From: Cricetomys ansorgei
Lineage: Eukaryota > Chordata > Mammalia > Rodentia > Nesomyidae
NCBI GenBank assembly: GCA_026225945.1
Contig: JAMJFZ010000107.1
Coordinates: 43,700,501 to 43,764,500 of the forward strand
DNA length: 64,000 nt
Reading direction: 5' to 3'
In this document: one piece after another, positions 32,340 to 43,763 of the stretch
How the letters are laid out: the number at the start of each line of letters is the position of its first letter
Numbering within the stretch: the stretch's first letter is position 1
The notes under the pieces: model-generated
The model's database searches: none
What the model was told of the DNA's origin: nothing
The model's input: only the letters and a program-made list of their open reading frames with translations
Position numbers and translations under genes: made by a program

Positions 32340-33210
32340 CAGTAGGCAAGAGATTTGAAGAGATAGTTCTCCAAAAAAATGCATATCGTTGACAAAACAC
32401 AGGAAAGTATGCTTAACATGAGTAACTAAAAACCACAAAGAGACACTACTACATCCTTGTAGTGGAAGTTTATTTTCAGTTTTGTTTAAAATAATTGCTT
32501 TTGTGCACCATTGAGAAAAGGGATGTATAGGCCCTTGGCATTTTGTATTGTGTGCAGGTGTTGGATTTCTGTGAGGGATGTTTGATTGCTTGTGCCCTGC
32601 ACCTGAGGAATGCTGAATCAATAAAAACACCTGAGCTCAGCTGCTCGGGGTTCCACTGTCAAAGATGCCACTTGCCATGATGGTGGTTCCCGCTGCTGAT
32701 GTCTGCCAGGGTTTGCAGTTATGAAATGTACCTGCTTGCCTTCCTTGCAGAGCCAACCCAGCAGCAGCTAACTACTACACATACCTCCTATTTAAAATGA
32801 TTTTAAAACTTGACAGCGTGAATTCTGGTGAGGATGTGGAGAAGCTAGGATGCCGACACAAAACAATATAAGATGATGTAGACATATTGGAAACCCATTT
32901 TCCAGTTCTTTGTGGTATTGGATGTTTTCACTAGAGTGATCACTCCTAAGTATTTACCTCAGTGAAGTGAAAACCCATATCCTAGGTACATGTTCAAACA
33001 TGCATTAAATATAATGCCCCAATCGAAATCAACTCAAATGTTCTCTCACTGATCAGTAAACAAAATACGGTACCCCAATCAATGAAAGCATGGTACTCAA
33101 TCAAAATGAGTTGACCTCTACTACCACATCATTGAAGATTCTCAAAAGTACTTCTGCAAGCCAAAGAAACAAGGGACTGGTTATAAGGCTTTCTGGAAAA
33201 AGAAAATCCA
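32340..33210 (+). mobile_element. ancient L1M ORF2/3' fragment, interrupted
   Basis: Two parts of one old L1: 32340-32457 ('gcaagagatttgaagagata', 'taaaaaccacaaagagacac') and 32780-33210 ('ctggtgaggatgtggagaag', 'atgccccaatcgaaatcaac', 'tcagtaaacaaaatacggta'). The 32458-32779 segment is foreign to L1 and sits exactly between them. Confidence 0.75.
32458..32779 (+). mobile_element. probable solo LTR inserted in ancient L1
   Basis: The inserted segment starts TGTAGTGG and ends ACTACTACA, giving TG...CA ends with short inverted matches. Inside are an AATAAA at about 32619 and 'cagctgctcggggttccact' just after it, like R/U5 of an LTR. Flanks 'catcct' and 'catacc' are an imperfect 6-bp duplication. 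Alternatively 'actactaca' at 32445-32453 and 32771-32779 is a 9-bp duplication. Orientation is + if the AATAAA is the LTR signal. Family not recognised. Confidence 0.55.
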
Positions 33211-33734
33211 TGTGGACAAAAATTGGATTGATTTCTGTCTGTAGTTAGTGTGAGTTATCCCATAAGAACATGGGGCATGTTAGAGTAATACTCTGGTTCT
33301 CTGTGTTTTGATACTCTGTGTTTTGATTTGGGGAAAATGTACTTCACTATTCATCTAGATTCACAGAAGACAGATAGTGTCAAAGCCCTGACAGTGATCT
33401 GGTTCCTCAGGAATGATAGTAAGAGATAAAAAAATAATGTTTGTTGCTGAATATTGCTGACCAGGAATGTGCTATTTAGCCAAATAAAATTTACAAATAG
33501 GTAACCAGAAGTGATTCATTGGCTTCTTGAAAACTACCAAGTTGGAAGTAAGATTTTGTTAACTTTTCAGTGGGATGCTGGAGATTGATAATTTAGCAAG
33601 GTGATTTCCACAGCCTGAGGGTAAAGTAAAACTTCACTCGTGTTCCTTTGCTTTTCTTCCTGAGAAAGACACAACAGCTTCAGCATCTCTGGGATTAACA
33701 AGCATTTGAGAGAAGAGAAGAATGTAATGAGGGG
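33211..33734. other. unique noncoding sequence
   Basis: Contains a 14-base tandem duplication, 'ctctgtgttttgat', at 33300-33328. Otherwise no identifiable content. Confidence 0.5.
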
Positions 33735-33880
33735 AGGGATGCAGCCCAGTGGTCTGGTTTATGAGCGACTCTGTATTCCATTCCTAGAACTGAAAACAAA
33801 AATACCAACCAAACAGCAACAAATACACCACCACCACCACCACCAACCCACAAAACAAACACCAAAAACTAAAACAAAAT
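33735..33880 (+). mobile_element. ID-like SINE with CAA/CCA tail
   Basis: 'gggatgcagcccagtggtct', 'atgagcgactctgtattcca' and 'ttcctagaactgaaaacaaa' fit an old ID head and A-rich tail. A (CCA)n run at 33827-33845 has grown in the tail. Confidence 0.6.
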
Positions 33881-33920
33881 GAGAAGACACACTAGAAAAT
33901 ACAGGAGTAAGTAGGGCCAC

Positions 33921-34268
33921 TGTCTTAGTTACCTTTCTATTGCTGTGATAAGATACCACAACCAAGGCAATTATAGAAGGAAGTATTTATTTGGGGCTTA
34001 CAGTTTCAGAGGGCTAGAGTCCATGACCATCATGGCAGGGAGCATGGCAATAAGCATGTCACTGGAGTAGGAGCTGAGAGCTCCCATCTTGAAACACAAC
34101 CACAAGACAGAGAGATTGTAGAAATTACCCGAGTCTTTGGAAACCTTAAAGTCCGTACCCAGCGATACATACTCTAACAAGGCCACACCTCCTAATCCTT
34201 CGCAAACAGTTCCACCAAGTATTCAAACACATGAGCCTTTGGGGGCCATTCTCATTCAAACCACCATA
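33921..34268 (-). mobile_element. solo MaLR-type LTR with perfect 5-bp TSD
   Basis: Reverse complement of the 30162-30574 family: starts 'tgtcttagttacctttctat', continues 'tgctgtgataagataccaca', 'ggccacacctcctaatcctt', 'gcaaacagttccaccaagta' and ends 'ctcattcaaaccaccata'. Flanks are the identical 5-mer 'gccac' at 33916-33920 and 34269-34273, the duplication size expected of ERVL-class insertion. Confidence 0.9.
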
Positions 34269-34273
34269 GCCAC

Positions 34274-37124
34274 TTACTATAGCACAGGGTTGATCTTAAT
34301 CAAGGTCACCCCACATATATAGACCCCATTTATGAGCTCGAGTCTATTGCCAATGAAGATTCAAAAGCAATCCACGAGTAATTGTTCAAGGTGTCCTTAA
34401 GCCTTTTCTCTCCATCATTGTGTATAAACTCAAATGACAAAGAATCAACCAGTTATTTTTTATAACCTTTTGTCATGCTCTTTAAATTTTCTTAAATAAA
34501 ATATATAGGTATATATAAATGAACTTAAACATGTAGTTCTTTGTTTAGGATTCTTCTAGAACATCCTCTGCATTTATGTAGAGAAAAATAAAGTACCACA
34601 ATGACTGGCAAACTGTGCTTCACACAGGCCTTCTCTATTTTTACATTCTTCAGGAATATCATTTTAGAAAAAAATAGTAATTAGGTCTTAGTCACTAAGC
34701 TTCCATAACTTAGATTATACTCTGTTCAGAAACTTCCCTTCGGATACACAGGCACTGGGGCGGCTTTCTCAATTTTTCTTTTCTATTTAAAGGCTTCCAG
34801 AAAATCCACATTACTAAACATTTCTCCTCTTCCAAGTTACTGGGCTCCTTAGTAACCCACAGGACAGGTTGTCAACTACAAGTGTTCACAAGCAAATGGG
34901 ATGGGTCACAAGGAAACACTGCACAGGGCACCTTAGGCTGTGGTTAGGTATATGCTGTGGATGTCATTGTAGCCTGGATCAGTCTGTTCATCATTGCTTG
35001 GGACAAACAGATACATAGAGTTTGGCATGAGGAACCCACATAGAAAGGAAACAGCAAGGAAAGGCACAGAACTGGGGCTTATGACACGTACTGGACGAAG
35101 GAAGAGAATTGGGCCCGTAAGACTGCAACAGAGTGACAGGAAGGGCCATTTCTACCTTCAGAGACTTAGGGCTATGCCTTAAAGACAGTTGCATAGAGAG
35201 TGGATCTCCCATGGGATAATGTAGGTTGGAAGCCAAGAGAAAAATGAATTCTATAAGGAGAGCCTTCCAGTCAGCCCAAAGACAGAACAGTCTTCATTGA
35301 GAGGTTGTGTGTTGGGTGTGCCATGAGCAAAACCTAGACAGCCATGCAGTGAGAAGCAGAAGAGGCACTTGGAGGTCAAGGAGACAGTAGTCAAAAGAAC
35401 GCTAAGAGCCCATGGAACAAGGCTTGGTTGTTGAGAATGTTCAGAAACTCACATTCACGGACGCTTATAGTTCAAAAGATGAAGGGAAAATGCCAACTCC
35501 CCTCCAGTGGGCTGCATGGAAGACAGCATCCTGTGTTGTCAAACAAGATTTTGAGTAAGCAGAACAACAGTCTTTGAAGAAATATACTTCATACACTTCA
35601 AAATCTGATACAAAGTTTGGTTTGTTTGCAGTGTTGAAAACTCCTTGCTTGACCAAAAACCATGATGTAGCCCAAGATGGAGAAATCTGAACTTTCTGGC
35701 TCTTTCAAAGCGTGGCCTTGATTATTGAAGAGTTTCATACTGTCAATGAACACCATAGACTGCAGATTTATAAACCAAATATTTTGTGGTGCATTAAAAA
35801 TATTTTCACAGGTGATTTGAAACACACTATTTTGAATATTTCAGCAAAAGGAGCTACTGTAACCCAATTAAACAGGGGCTCACTGTTCTGACACCAAAAC
35901 CACAGCTTCAGGAAACTTCTGCAAAGCCTGAGGTGTGGTGACTCTCATACTTCAGCAAACTCCCCTTCAGGAATTTGCATTTGTCACAGTTAGGAGAATT
36001 TTCTGTGCGATTAAGACATTGAGATGACTGAGGTTGTTGACCTCCTCAATAACAAATTATCCAGCTTCATGTCTGGTTTTCTTCAAGGATCATATCCTAG
36101 AGTTGTTGACTACAACTAATTGCTTTTTTGTTTGATTTTTGTTTGTTAGTTTTTTTACTAACTTACTGCAAGTTAATTACATTGCATGTATCCATGCATA
36201 CATTAATTGCTATGCATTTCCACTGTAATTGAGATAAGATTGAACCATGTAGAGGCTGACATTTTGGGTTTGATTTTTCCCCTGGGATCTGATGTACTGA
36301 TGGTCCTAAGCCAAGTATGCTGGCTTTTCCCTACACTTACCGTGAGTTTCCCAAGTATTTGGCCACAATTCCAAAAGATAAGATCAATTCCCATGGAACC
36401 CATGAATGTTATCTTAGCTAGAAGAAGGGTCTAGGTGATTTGCATGGGCCCTTCATGAAATAATGTAGATCCTCATAAGGAAGACAGAGGGAGTTTTGAT
36501 TAACACATACAGAAGTTAGTATAAAGAGGGAAGCGGAGTAGAATGATGAAGATATAAGTCAAAGAATGCGGTAGTCACATAAGCTGGAAGAAGCAGCAAG
36601 GTACAGACTCTTTTCTATAGATTCCAGGAGGATGGTTCTGCTGATACCTTGACTTTGGACTTATGTCTTTGACACTTCAAGAATAGATTTCTATACTTTG
36701 AGACACTAGGTTTCTTATAGTATTCACAGAGAACTCATACAGTATTTTCACTTTTAGTCAGAGCATTTCCTGACTCCCAAAAGCTGTTCTTACATTGTTC
36801 TTGGATTTGCTGCTCTATCTCTTTGTTCTCAAACTCTGGTGATTCTTCAAGGCTGAGCTTTCCCACAGTGCAATCTGAGCAGCCACTTGTCTCTACAACA
36901 AGCATCACAATGAGGGGATCACACAGCTCTGTCCCAAGACACAACACAGAGAAAGTCACCCACAGTGTGTTTCATCTGAAAATTGTCTCCTGATGGTTGA
37001 TTGCATGGGATAAATTAAAGCTATTTAATATAGTAACTGGAGCCCAGTAGGAATAACTGACCGATTCCCCTCTGCCTTGCCATTCATGGCTTGAATTTCT
37101 TTTCTAACACATATCCTCATATCC
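34274..37124. other. mostly unique noncoding sequence
   Basis: About 2.85 kb with no repeat that I can name. 34860-35460 is GC-moderate with short open frames and might include a very old repeat. No splice-framed coding region was identified. Confidence 0.45.
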
Positions 37125-37535
37125 TGAATTAGCTTTAATTGTTAACTTGACATAGCCTAAGGTCATCTGAGAGAGGAACTGTCTATATCAGATTGCTGTA
37201 GGCATCTGTGGGAAGTTATCTTGATTGTTCATTGACATAAGAGTGCTCAGCCCACTGTGAGCATCGCCATCCCTTAGGCTGTGGATCCTGAGCTGTATAA
37301 GAAAGCTAGCTGAGTATGAACTTGAGCCAGCTAGCAAGCAGCATCCTTCATGGATTCTGCTAGACCAAATTTAATGAGTGAGTTCCGAGGTTGGAGGTAA
37401 TAATGTGTAGAATAGCAAGTAAGCCTGCCTTAAGTTCATGCTTTGACCTCCTTCGAAGATGGACAGTAAGCTTTGTAAGCTGAAGTTAACCCTTTCTTCC
37501 TCTAAGCTGCTTTTGGTCATAATGTTTGTTATGAC
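37125..37535 (+). mobile_element. rodent MaLR-type LTR, sense
   Basis: 'gttaacttgacatagcctaa', 'ggtcatctgagagaggaact', 'cagcccactgtgagcatcgc', 'gtataagaaagctagctgag' and 'gctgcttttggtcataatgt' are the sense form of the family at 2992-3392 and 24250-24664. The last few dozen bases of the LTR are missing or diverged. Confidence 0.7.
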
Positions 37536-38314
37536 TTTGGAGTCACAGACACCTGCCACTTTTCAGGATGCCTCGGGAGGAGACTGAGGCTGGGTTGAAG
37601 TGTCTGACTTTTCCTTTCTCAAGTCTGTGTTCTCACAACATCTGGGCTGCTTTCCTTTAATCTTAGAAGTAAGACACATTTCTCTTTCCCTCCACAGTTA
37701 AGCTCCCAATTTAGCTCTTCATTCTAACCTCCTCCCCTCAGCACCATGCTCTAGCTATTTTCTCATGGCAAATATCTGCAACCGATCTGTCTACATCTTC
37801 CTCTGTATTTCCCCAAGTTTTCTCGTTTCTGTTGCTGAATGCATACATTCCTTGGAGGCCTGCCCCAAGAAACATCTCTGACAGGAAATCTCTCTTTTTC
37901 CCTGATAGCTGTAATCCTCAACTCCCTGCATCCCCACTGACCCCAGTGCCTCACTTAGGTGCCTATCAGCCATAATGTGCATGCATCTTGCCTCACTGGG
38001 CATGCCCCTGAGCATGAATGCCCTTTCTTTTCTTTATAGCTCTTTCAGTATTTTTCTCACTAGCCTGTTGCATCTCAATGCCTTTGTCTTTTTCTTTGCT
38101 GAAAAGGGGTTGTGTGTGTGTGTGTGGGGGGGGAGCACTGTAGAGCCAGGGACAAAACTCTAAGTCGCCTTTCATTTTGCAGTGTTAAGCACAATGTGAT
38201 ATAGATAGTTGACTGCATATTGAATAGATGAACAGAATTAAAAAAAAAACATTGTTAACTGTCCAGATATTTTTATGACAAATTAAGGCATTAACATGGG
38301 CTAGCCCCAAGAGT
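37536..38314. other. unique noncoding sequence
   Basis: No gene recognised. A GT/G-rich run lies at 38110-38133. Confidence 0.5.
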
Positions 38315-38400
38315 GTTCCAGGTCTGAACACACAAATCTAGATTCTTCTACCTGCTAGTGTGACTTTGAGCCAACAAGCGAAAGTAAGGGACCTTAATGA
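38315..38400 (+). mobile_element. possible MIR relic
   Basis: 'ttctacctgctagtgtgact' and 'ttgagccaacaagcgaaagt' weakly resemble the MIR core. Confidence 0.3.
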
Positions 38401-38499
38401 ACTCCACTAGGAACCACTTTAATGTTATATTTTTATGTAATTTTAGATGGCAAGTTCATTTCTTTCTGCTTGTTTTTAACCACTCTGTAGTTTACTTGA

Positions 38500-38640
38500 T
38501 TTGCTGCATGGATTTTTACCCCTTCTTAATTTAATTTTTTCATACAATATATGAATATATGTTTTCCCTTTCCCAACTCCTCCCAGCTTTGCCCACCTCC
38601 CTACCCACCCAATTTATAAGACATCATAATGTGTTATGTT
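38500..38640 (-). mobile_element. L1 3' terminus, antisense
   Basis: 'ttttcatacaatatatgaat', 'tttccctttcccaactcctc' and 'ccacctccctacccacccaa' are the reverse complement of the purine-rich end of rodent L1 3' UTRs. Confidence 0.75.
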
Positions 38641-38644
38641 TATG

Positions 38645-38645
<1 letters not shown>

Positions 38646-38685
<40 letters not shown>

Positions 38686-38692
38686 ATCTATC
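38646..38692. repeat. (TATC)n microsatellite
   Basis: About 11 TATC units followed by a short interruption, adjoining the L1 fragment. Confidence 0.95.
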
Positions 38693-38974
38693 TGTTTTTG
38701 TAAAAAACACTTTATAGTTTTGTATCAGCAACCTTAATGAAGCAAATACACTGAAACATTTCAATTGCTAAAAGGAATGAACTGTGTCTACAGAAGAATA
38801 AATAGTAAAAGGAACTAGAGAGCTACAGTGAATCTTGATGTGGTCTATCGTGTAGGACTCTGCCATGCATCTTTAAGAGGCAAAGCTGAGATATAATCAG
38901 AAATATCCATTCAAACAGCTCCATAGCATTTCTTTTATCCAAAGTTCTTTGTGTCATTAAGAATGGTTTTGATG

Positions 38975-39475
38975 GTCTATGAACTGATGTATAATGTACT
39001 GTATAGCAACATTATTTATAATAGCTGAAAAATGGAAGAAACCCTGTGTCCATTGGCAGTTGAATTGGCTATTAGGATGGCACATACATATACATAAATA
39101 TGTAAATACACTAATCAATTCATGAATATTCAGCCTTCAAACGGGGGAATTGATTCTGACATGTGCTACAACATGGATGCATTTTGAGGAACTTACATTA
39201 AGGCACAAATCAGTCATAAAAGAACAAATCTTGTATAATTCCAGTTATACCAGGCACCTAGACTAGTCAGATGTACAGAGATAGAATAATTTGGGAGGTA
39301 GGAGGAAAAAAAAAACATAATACTTAATGGAAATAGCATGTGAGTTTGGAACATAAAGAGGTACTGGAGACAGATGGTGGTGACTCACTGCAATGTAAAT
39401 GTCCCTTATCAGTGAAATGGATGCTTACTGTGATTAATTTTTATATTATTTATACTTTGCTACAATTTTAAAAAA
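38975..39475 (+). mobile_element. ancient L1M 3' end
   Basis: 'tagcaacattatttataata', 'gaaaccctgtgtccattggc', 'tgctacaacatggatgcatt', 'aatcagtcataaaagaacaa', 'gtataattccagttatacca' and 'ttaatttttatattatttat' give the order of an ancient L1 3' end. Heavily diverged, ending in an A-rich stretch. Confidence 0.8.
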
Positions 39476-40239
39476 GAAAGAGAGAGGAGAATTTTGTCAT
39501 GTAAAAGGACAACTACAATATTTAAAAGCAAGAGTGAGGGAAATTCATAATACATCCTTCTCTGGCACAGACAGATTGACAAGTTGATATTTGGGGCTAA
39601 CAACACCCCTTGTTTCTTAGCCTCATGACCAAGATTAAGTGTGGAGCAACCGAGAGTACAGAGCTGACGGGGCTGGTGTTCAGAAGACATCACTCTTCTC
39701 TCTGATACGGAGAGAATGGATTTGCTTGGCACCACATTTATGGATATAAAGTTAGGGCTCGGTAGAATCATGGAAACGTGCGTATTTTTAAATGGCTAAA
39801 AAAGTATGAGGACATACTAAAGTAGAAAATACAAGGAAGAACAGAGCAAAGGGACCAATGCAGAAGAAAATGTTGGCAGGAGGAGTTGGAGAAAGTGGAA
39901 GCAACCCTTGCCAACTGCTTCAGGCTGCTGGTATATTTGCATAACATTAAAATTAAAGCCTGACTAATTTTCCAACAAATTACTTGGCTCCAAGTGTAAA
40001 AATTATAAGAAACCAATCATTCAAAAATTGAAACATATTTTTCTAGCCTACGTCTAATCTGCACATATCTGTTCTATTCTGTCCTGTTCTTTTTTTTTTA
40101 TTTTTTTTATTACATGAATAGACTTAACCCAGGGCGTTTCTGTCCATACTCGTTAAACCACATATTATATTGAAGACTTGACCAAGAGCATCACAAGTGT
40201 GCAGATGTCTTACCACGCAAGGCACCAATTTCCCCCTTT
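39476..40239. other. unique noncoding sequence
   Basis: A 103-codon minus-strand frame at 39460-39771 has no recognisable domain. Poly-T runs lie near 40091-40109. Confidence 0.5.
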
Positions 40240-40445
40240 AATTATTTCCCTGTCAGAATCAATCTCTCTCTGGGGTCTGCTTTTGAGGCTCAGCCAATCA
40301 GCTTCATTGTGCTGATACAGCCCAGCTGATGCCAAACAGGGCTGCTGCTAAGGTTCCCATTAAGAGAACAAAACACACAGTCATCCCAGACATGGCATCC
40401 CACTGCGACAGCAAGCATCACCATGGCTTGAAAATCATAGACTAT
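40240..40445. promoter_or_regulatory. candidate conserved noncoding element
   Basis: Repeat-free block with closely packed transcription-factor-like words: 'ttaatta', 'agccaatcag', 'tgctga', 'cagctg' and 'attaaga'. Inference from motif texture only. Confidence 0.25.
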
Positions 40446-41516
40446 CCAAAGAATGGGCAGGGGTGGGAGTAGGGGTGGGGGTGGGGGTGGAAGACTGTCT
40501 CATGCCAGTCTAGCATCTGCCTGAAGAAAAGACAAGAGGACAGTGAGCCTGGTGAGTGAGGGACAGACTTGTGATCCACGCATGCGTCCTGATTCCCATC
40601 TTACCCCCATAACTCCCTCAGCTCCCTTCATATCCCCGCAACCACCCCCTCCCAACTAACTGTCTGTTTTAAAATATCCCACTATGTCCAATTAGTGCTG
40701 CCCATATATGCACGGGTAGGGGGCCATCCGCTAGCTCACTGGACACCTACCAACTGTCACACCCTCAAAGAAGAATGGTTATCTCTTTCCATTACTATCA
40801 ACTGCTAATAGCTCCTCAGTAAGAGGTAGGGTCTGGGGAGCACTTCCTCCCTCTCACAGCATCTGTTTCTAAATAGCCCCTCGCCTGCTCTCATTGTTGT
40901 ATGTGTTGGCTTCATTTTAGACTTAGTTGTGCGCTTACAAAATTCCACGATCCAGAAGAGGAAATTAGCGCAATAGGCTCTCTATGAACCGAATTCTTCA
41001 ATCTTAAAACAAGCTCTTGGGAGCAACAGGGCAAGTCACGATGTCAAAGAAGGGAAGACAATCAACTAATCAAAGTCAGGGTACAGAAGGTATTCTTTCA
41101 GATGCATGGTGTCTTCTGAACTCAATGCTTGTGCCTGAACAATTCCCTTCTATGCGAACTCTGAGTCACTGGACCATCCTAAGAGAACACAGAAAGTCAG
41201 GTACAGCTGTCTACAGCCATCGTCTGTGGGACAATTTCAGAGTTTCACTGTGAATAGTAAAAACCAGCAGCCATGATGTAACATCCATGTTCCAAGTTAC
41301 AATGGCCATGGGGTCAGGATGGTATTCATTATCCAAGCTAAGCACCCTAATAATGTTGTCCTAATTCCAGGCCACCTGCCTGCTTTGTGACCAGGTTTTA
41401 ATGTTCAGACAGTACGGGGAACATGACTGCACAGATAAGACAACATAGAATGAAAGCCTAGAGTTCTTACCTGAACAGTCTTCCTGAACAGTGAAAATCT
41501 AATTCTAATTTTTTAT
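40446..41516. other. unique noncoding sequence
   Basis: Includes a G-rich (GGGGGT)n run at 40460-40490. A 78-codon + frame at 41017-41253 has no recognisable domain. Confidence 0.5.
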
Positions 41517-41528
41517 CCCCCCCCCCAC

Positions 41529-41559
<31 letters not shown>
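41517..41559. repeat. poly-C run and (TG)n microsatellite
   Basis: C10 at 41517-41526, then (TG)n at 41531-41559. Confidence 0.95.
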
Positions 41560-41561
<2 letters not shown>

Positions 41562-41574
41562 CCATGCATTTGAT

Positions 41575-41815
41575 TAGGTTTGCCTGGATGAGTGTGAGTA
41601 CTAAGGTGTTGTCCCTTCAATGGGGGCAATGTACCAGTGGCTACACCACTGAGGAAAATGACTCTCCCTCCTCTGCAACATTAAATTTTCTATAGCTCCT
41701 CTAGTAGGGGGTGGGGCTTTCTTTATAAGTCCCTTCCCCAACCCTGTTATAATGTCAACAGGCCCAAACCTGTGCAGTTTTTGTGCAGGTAACCACTGCT
41801 CTATACATCACGGGT
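41575..41815 (+). mobile_element. rodent L1 3' UTR-like fragment
   Basis: 'gctacaccactgaggaaaat', 'gactctccctcctctgcaac', 'tagggggtggggctttcttt', 'gtcaacaggcccaaacctgt' and 'gtgcaggtaaccactgctct' follow a rodent L1 3' UTR segment that normally lies upstream of the part seen at 31.7 kb. Confidence 0.55.
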
Positions 41816-41817
41816 CC

Positions 41818-42044
41818 ACTATCATTTTTGAGACAAATTCTAGCACTGAACCTGGAACTCTTCAATTCACCCAGACTCTCTGGCCAGTAAGCCAGGGATC
41901 TGGCCAGGGATCCTCCTCTCTCTGCCTCCTCAGTGCTGAGATTATAGGTGCAACACAACTACCCTGGCTTTTACACGGGTGCTGCTGATAGGAAGTCAGG
42001 TCCTCTTGCTTGTGCAGCAAGACTAAGCCATCTCCCCAGACCCC
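41818..42044 (-). mobile_element. B4-family SINE, antisense
   Basis: 'tttttgagacaaattctagc', 'ggatcctcctctctctgcct', 'cagtgctgagattataggtg' and 'aagactaagccatctcccca' are the reverse complement of the B4-type SINE seen at 28115-28405. Confidence 0.85.
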
Positions 42045-42379
42045 AAGAAACTTGAATAATAGTGGCTTCCTCACAATGTTACATTAACTTCTGTGTGGAA
42101 ACATACTGTGTAGGCAAATTATAGGGTTTTGTTTGTTTTTAACAAAAAAAAATAGCTAACTTTAGAATGTCTCTGGCCAAAATCATCATTTTCCTTCAAA
42201 AATATTATTGAAAATATTTGCTCACAAATTCATATCACAAACCTCCATTTGTATTCAAATTAAGCCAGAAGATTCTTCAGTATGATTCAGTTAGAGGGAA
42301 TATATTAGACTAATTGGGTTTGAAGTCCCAGTGAATAGTAACTATAATTATTGCTTTATGAAGATGGGTCATTAGCCGA
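42045..42379. other. unique AT-rich sequence
   Basis: No identifiable content. Confidence 0.5.
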
Positions 42380-42478
42380 AAGGAAGGAAGGAAGGAAGAA
42401 AAGGAAGGAGGGAGGGAAATAAGAAAAGGAAGGAAGGAAGAAAGGTAGGAAGGAAGGAAGGAGGGAAGGAAGGAAGGT
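42380..42478. repeat. (GGAA)n purine tract
   Basis: GGAA/GAAGG/GGGA array of about 99 bases, nearly pure purine on +. Confidence 0.95.
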
Positions 42479-42660
42479 CATCTAAACCCATCTTTGTGTC
42501 AAGCACAATGGTATCTTGCACTGCAAATGGGTAAATGATAGGATCCATGCTGATTTTTAAATGGAATATGTTAGAAGGAGAAGACAGATTTCAAATGATT
42601 CATACATAAAGAAATAGCCTTGAGGTGGGGCATTTTTATGCATCAGTGGTTCTTCATTAG

Positions 42661-43041
42661 CTACTGACTCTCAGATTTAGACAGATTGGCGGCCGGTTCA
42701 ACATTCAGCAGGTTCAAGAATGAACGGGCTTTTTGCCTTAGCAATGTGGCGAGTGTAACTGTGTCGCTGTAGTTCACGCAGTAGTCGATGATGGTTGTGT
42801 TAAAGCCCTCACACAGAGCATGGATTGTATCTCGAAGTTGTGTTCACAGCTGGAATGGGCTGTCGTGTGCAGTGACCTCTGTGGGCTGGAAACGCAGATC
42901 AGAGGAAAGGAAAGGAAATGCCAGCAGTGTTGTTTTCATTTCGTCAAGGACACCGACATCAAAAGCTAATTTTTGCATGCCAAGGGAACGTTCTGGCAGT
43001 GATGAAAGGGTAGGCCTTGACACTTCAAATAATTACAAGAA
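42661..43041 (-). pseudogene. protein-like tract with one in-frame stop; possible pseudogene or exon
   Basis: On the minus strand one frame runs from 43032 down to a TAG at 42661-42663, interrupted by a single TGA at 42844-42846. The conceptual product (about 122 residues) includes 'FNTTIIDYCVNYSDTVTLA' and a Leu/Asn/Glu-rich C-terminal part. The segment keeps about a dozen CpGs, against a CpG-poor background. A strong pyrimidine tract and acceptor ('ttctgagttctcttccag') ends at about 43041 on the minus strand. I do not recognise the protein. Options: a retropseudogene with a Trp-to-stop change, a noncoding exon, or chance. A 100-codon frame on + overlaps it. Confidence 0.3.
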
Positions 43042-43403
43042 GCTGGAAGAGAACTCAGAAGAGGGAAAAATGCCAGAAAAAGATGCCTGAGAGGTTGTAC
43101 TAAGTTCAGCTCAAGCCTTCATAAGCTGATACGATAAAACTATAAAGGGTTGGAAATTACCCAAGTTACTGTAAGTTTGGAAATACAGGTACTGTTCAGC
43201 TCACAGAACACTGTTTCATATCAGATGTTTCATGGCTCCACGCTCACACAGTTTTCTCTGAACAGATAACATCTGGGGTTTGACATATGAAATCCTTCAC
43301 TTCCCATTTCAATTTAAAATTCTTTCCCTCGACTACTGTGGGTGCCACTAAGTGACTGACAAGGGAGTTCTGTGACCCCTGCAAGGTGGTCATCGCCCCC
43401 CTC
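43042..43403. other. unique noncoding sequence
   Basis: No recognisable content. Confidence 0.5.
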
Positions 43404-43763
43404 TCAGGCATATGTCTGTAGCATCTGCCCAGAAACTAAACTCCAAATCTTCCGTAGAAGATGCAGCAGAGAGCAGGTCCTTCCTGGAAGGGTGATGGCA
43501 AGCATCACTAGGAACAAGTTGCATAGGGCTGGAACACTGCTCTCAGCTTTTCCTAGCAGTGCCATGATGCCCTCCTCCACACACTGCTTATGCAGCAGGG
43601 GGCAATTTACCACATGGGAATAGTTCATAACCCAAGGGAGCTTCCATGCAGTCTCCAAGCAATTTCCAATCATTCGGAAAGCCTTGGTCTTTTGGAGCTT
43701 CCACACTGTGGAAGTGTGGAAGGCTGAGGAAGATATGTCTTGAACCCTTTTCCATGTAGCCAT
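43404..43763 (-). other. 119-codon open frame, function unknown
   Basis: ATG-initiated minus-strand frame not built from a simple repeat. The product has a Leu/Val-rich C-terminal third ('LCNLFLVMLAITLPG') but no motif that I recognise. No splice or polyadenylation context supports it. It lies near the 42.66-43.04 kb tract on the same strand. Chance is the leading explanation. Confidence 0.15.

Noticed and set aside
40091..40109. Poly-T run as the tail of a retroinsertion
   Set aside because: No target duplication and no recognisable element on either side.
42844..42846. The in-frame TGA as a selenocysteine codon
   Set aside because: No SECIS-like element or known selenoprotein similarity is apparent. 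A nonsense change or a chance frame is simpler.
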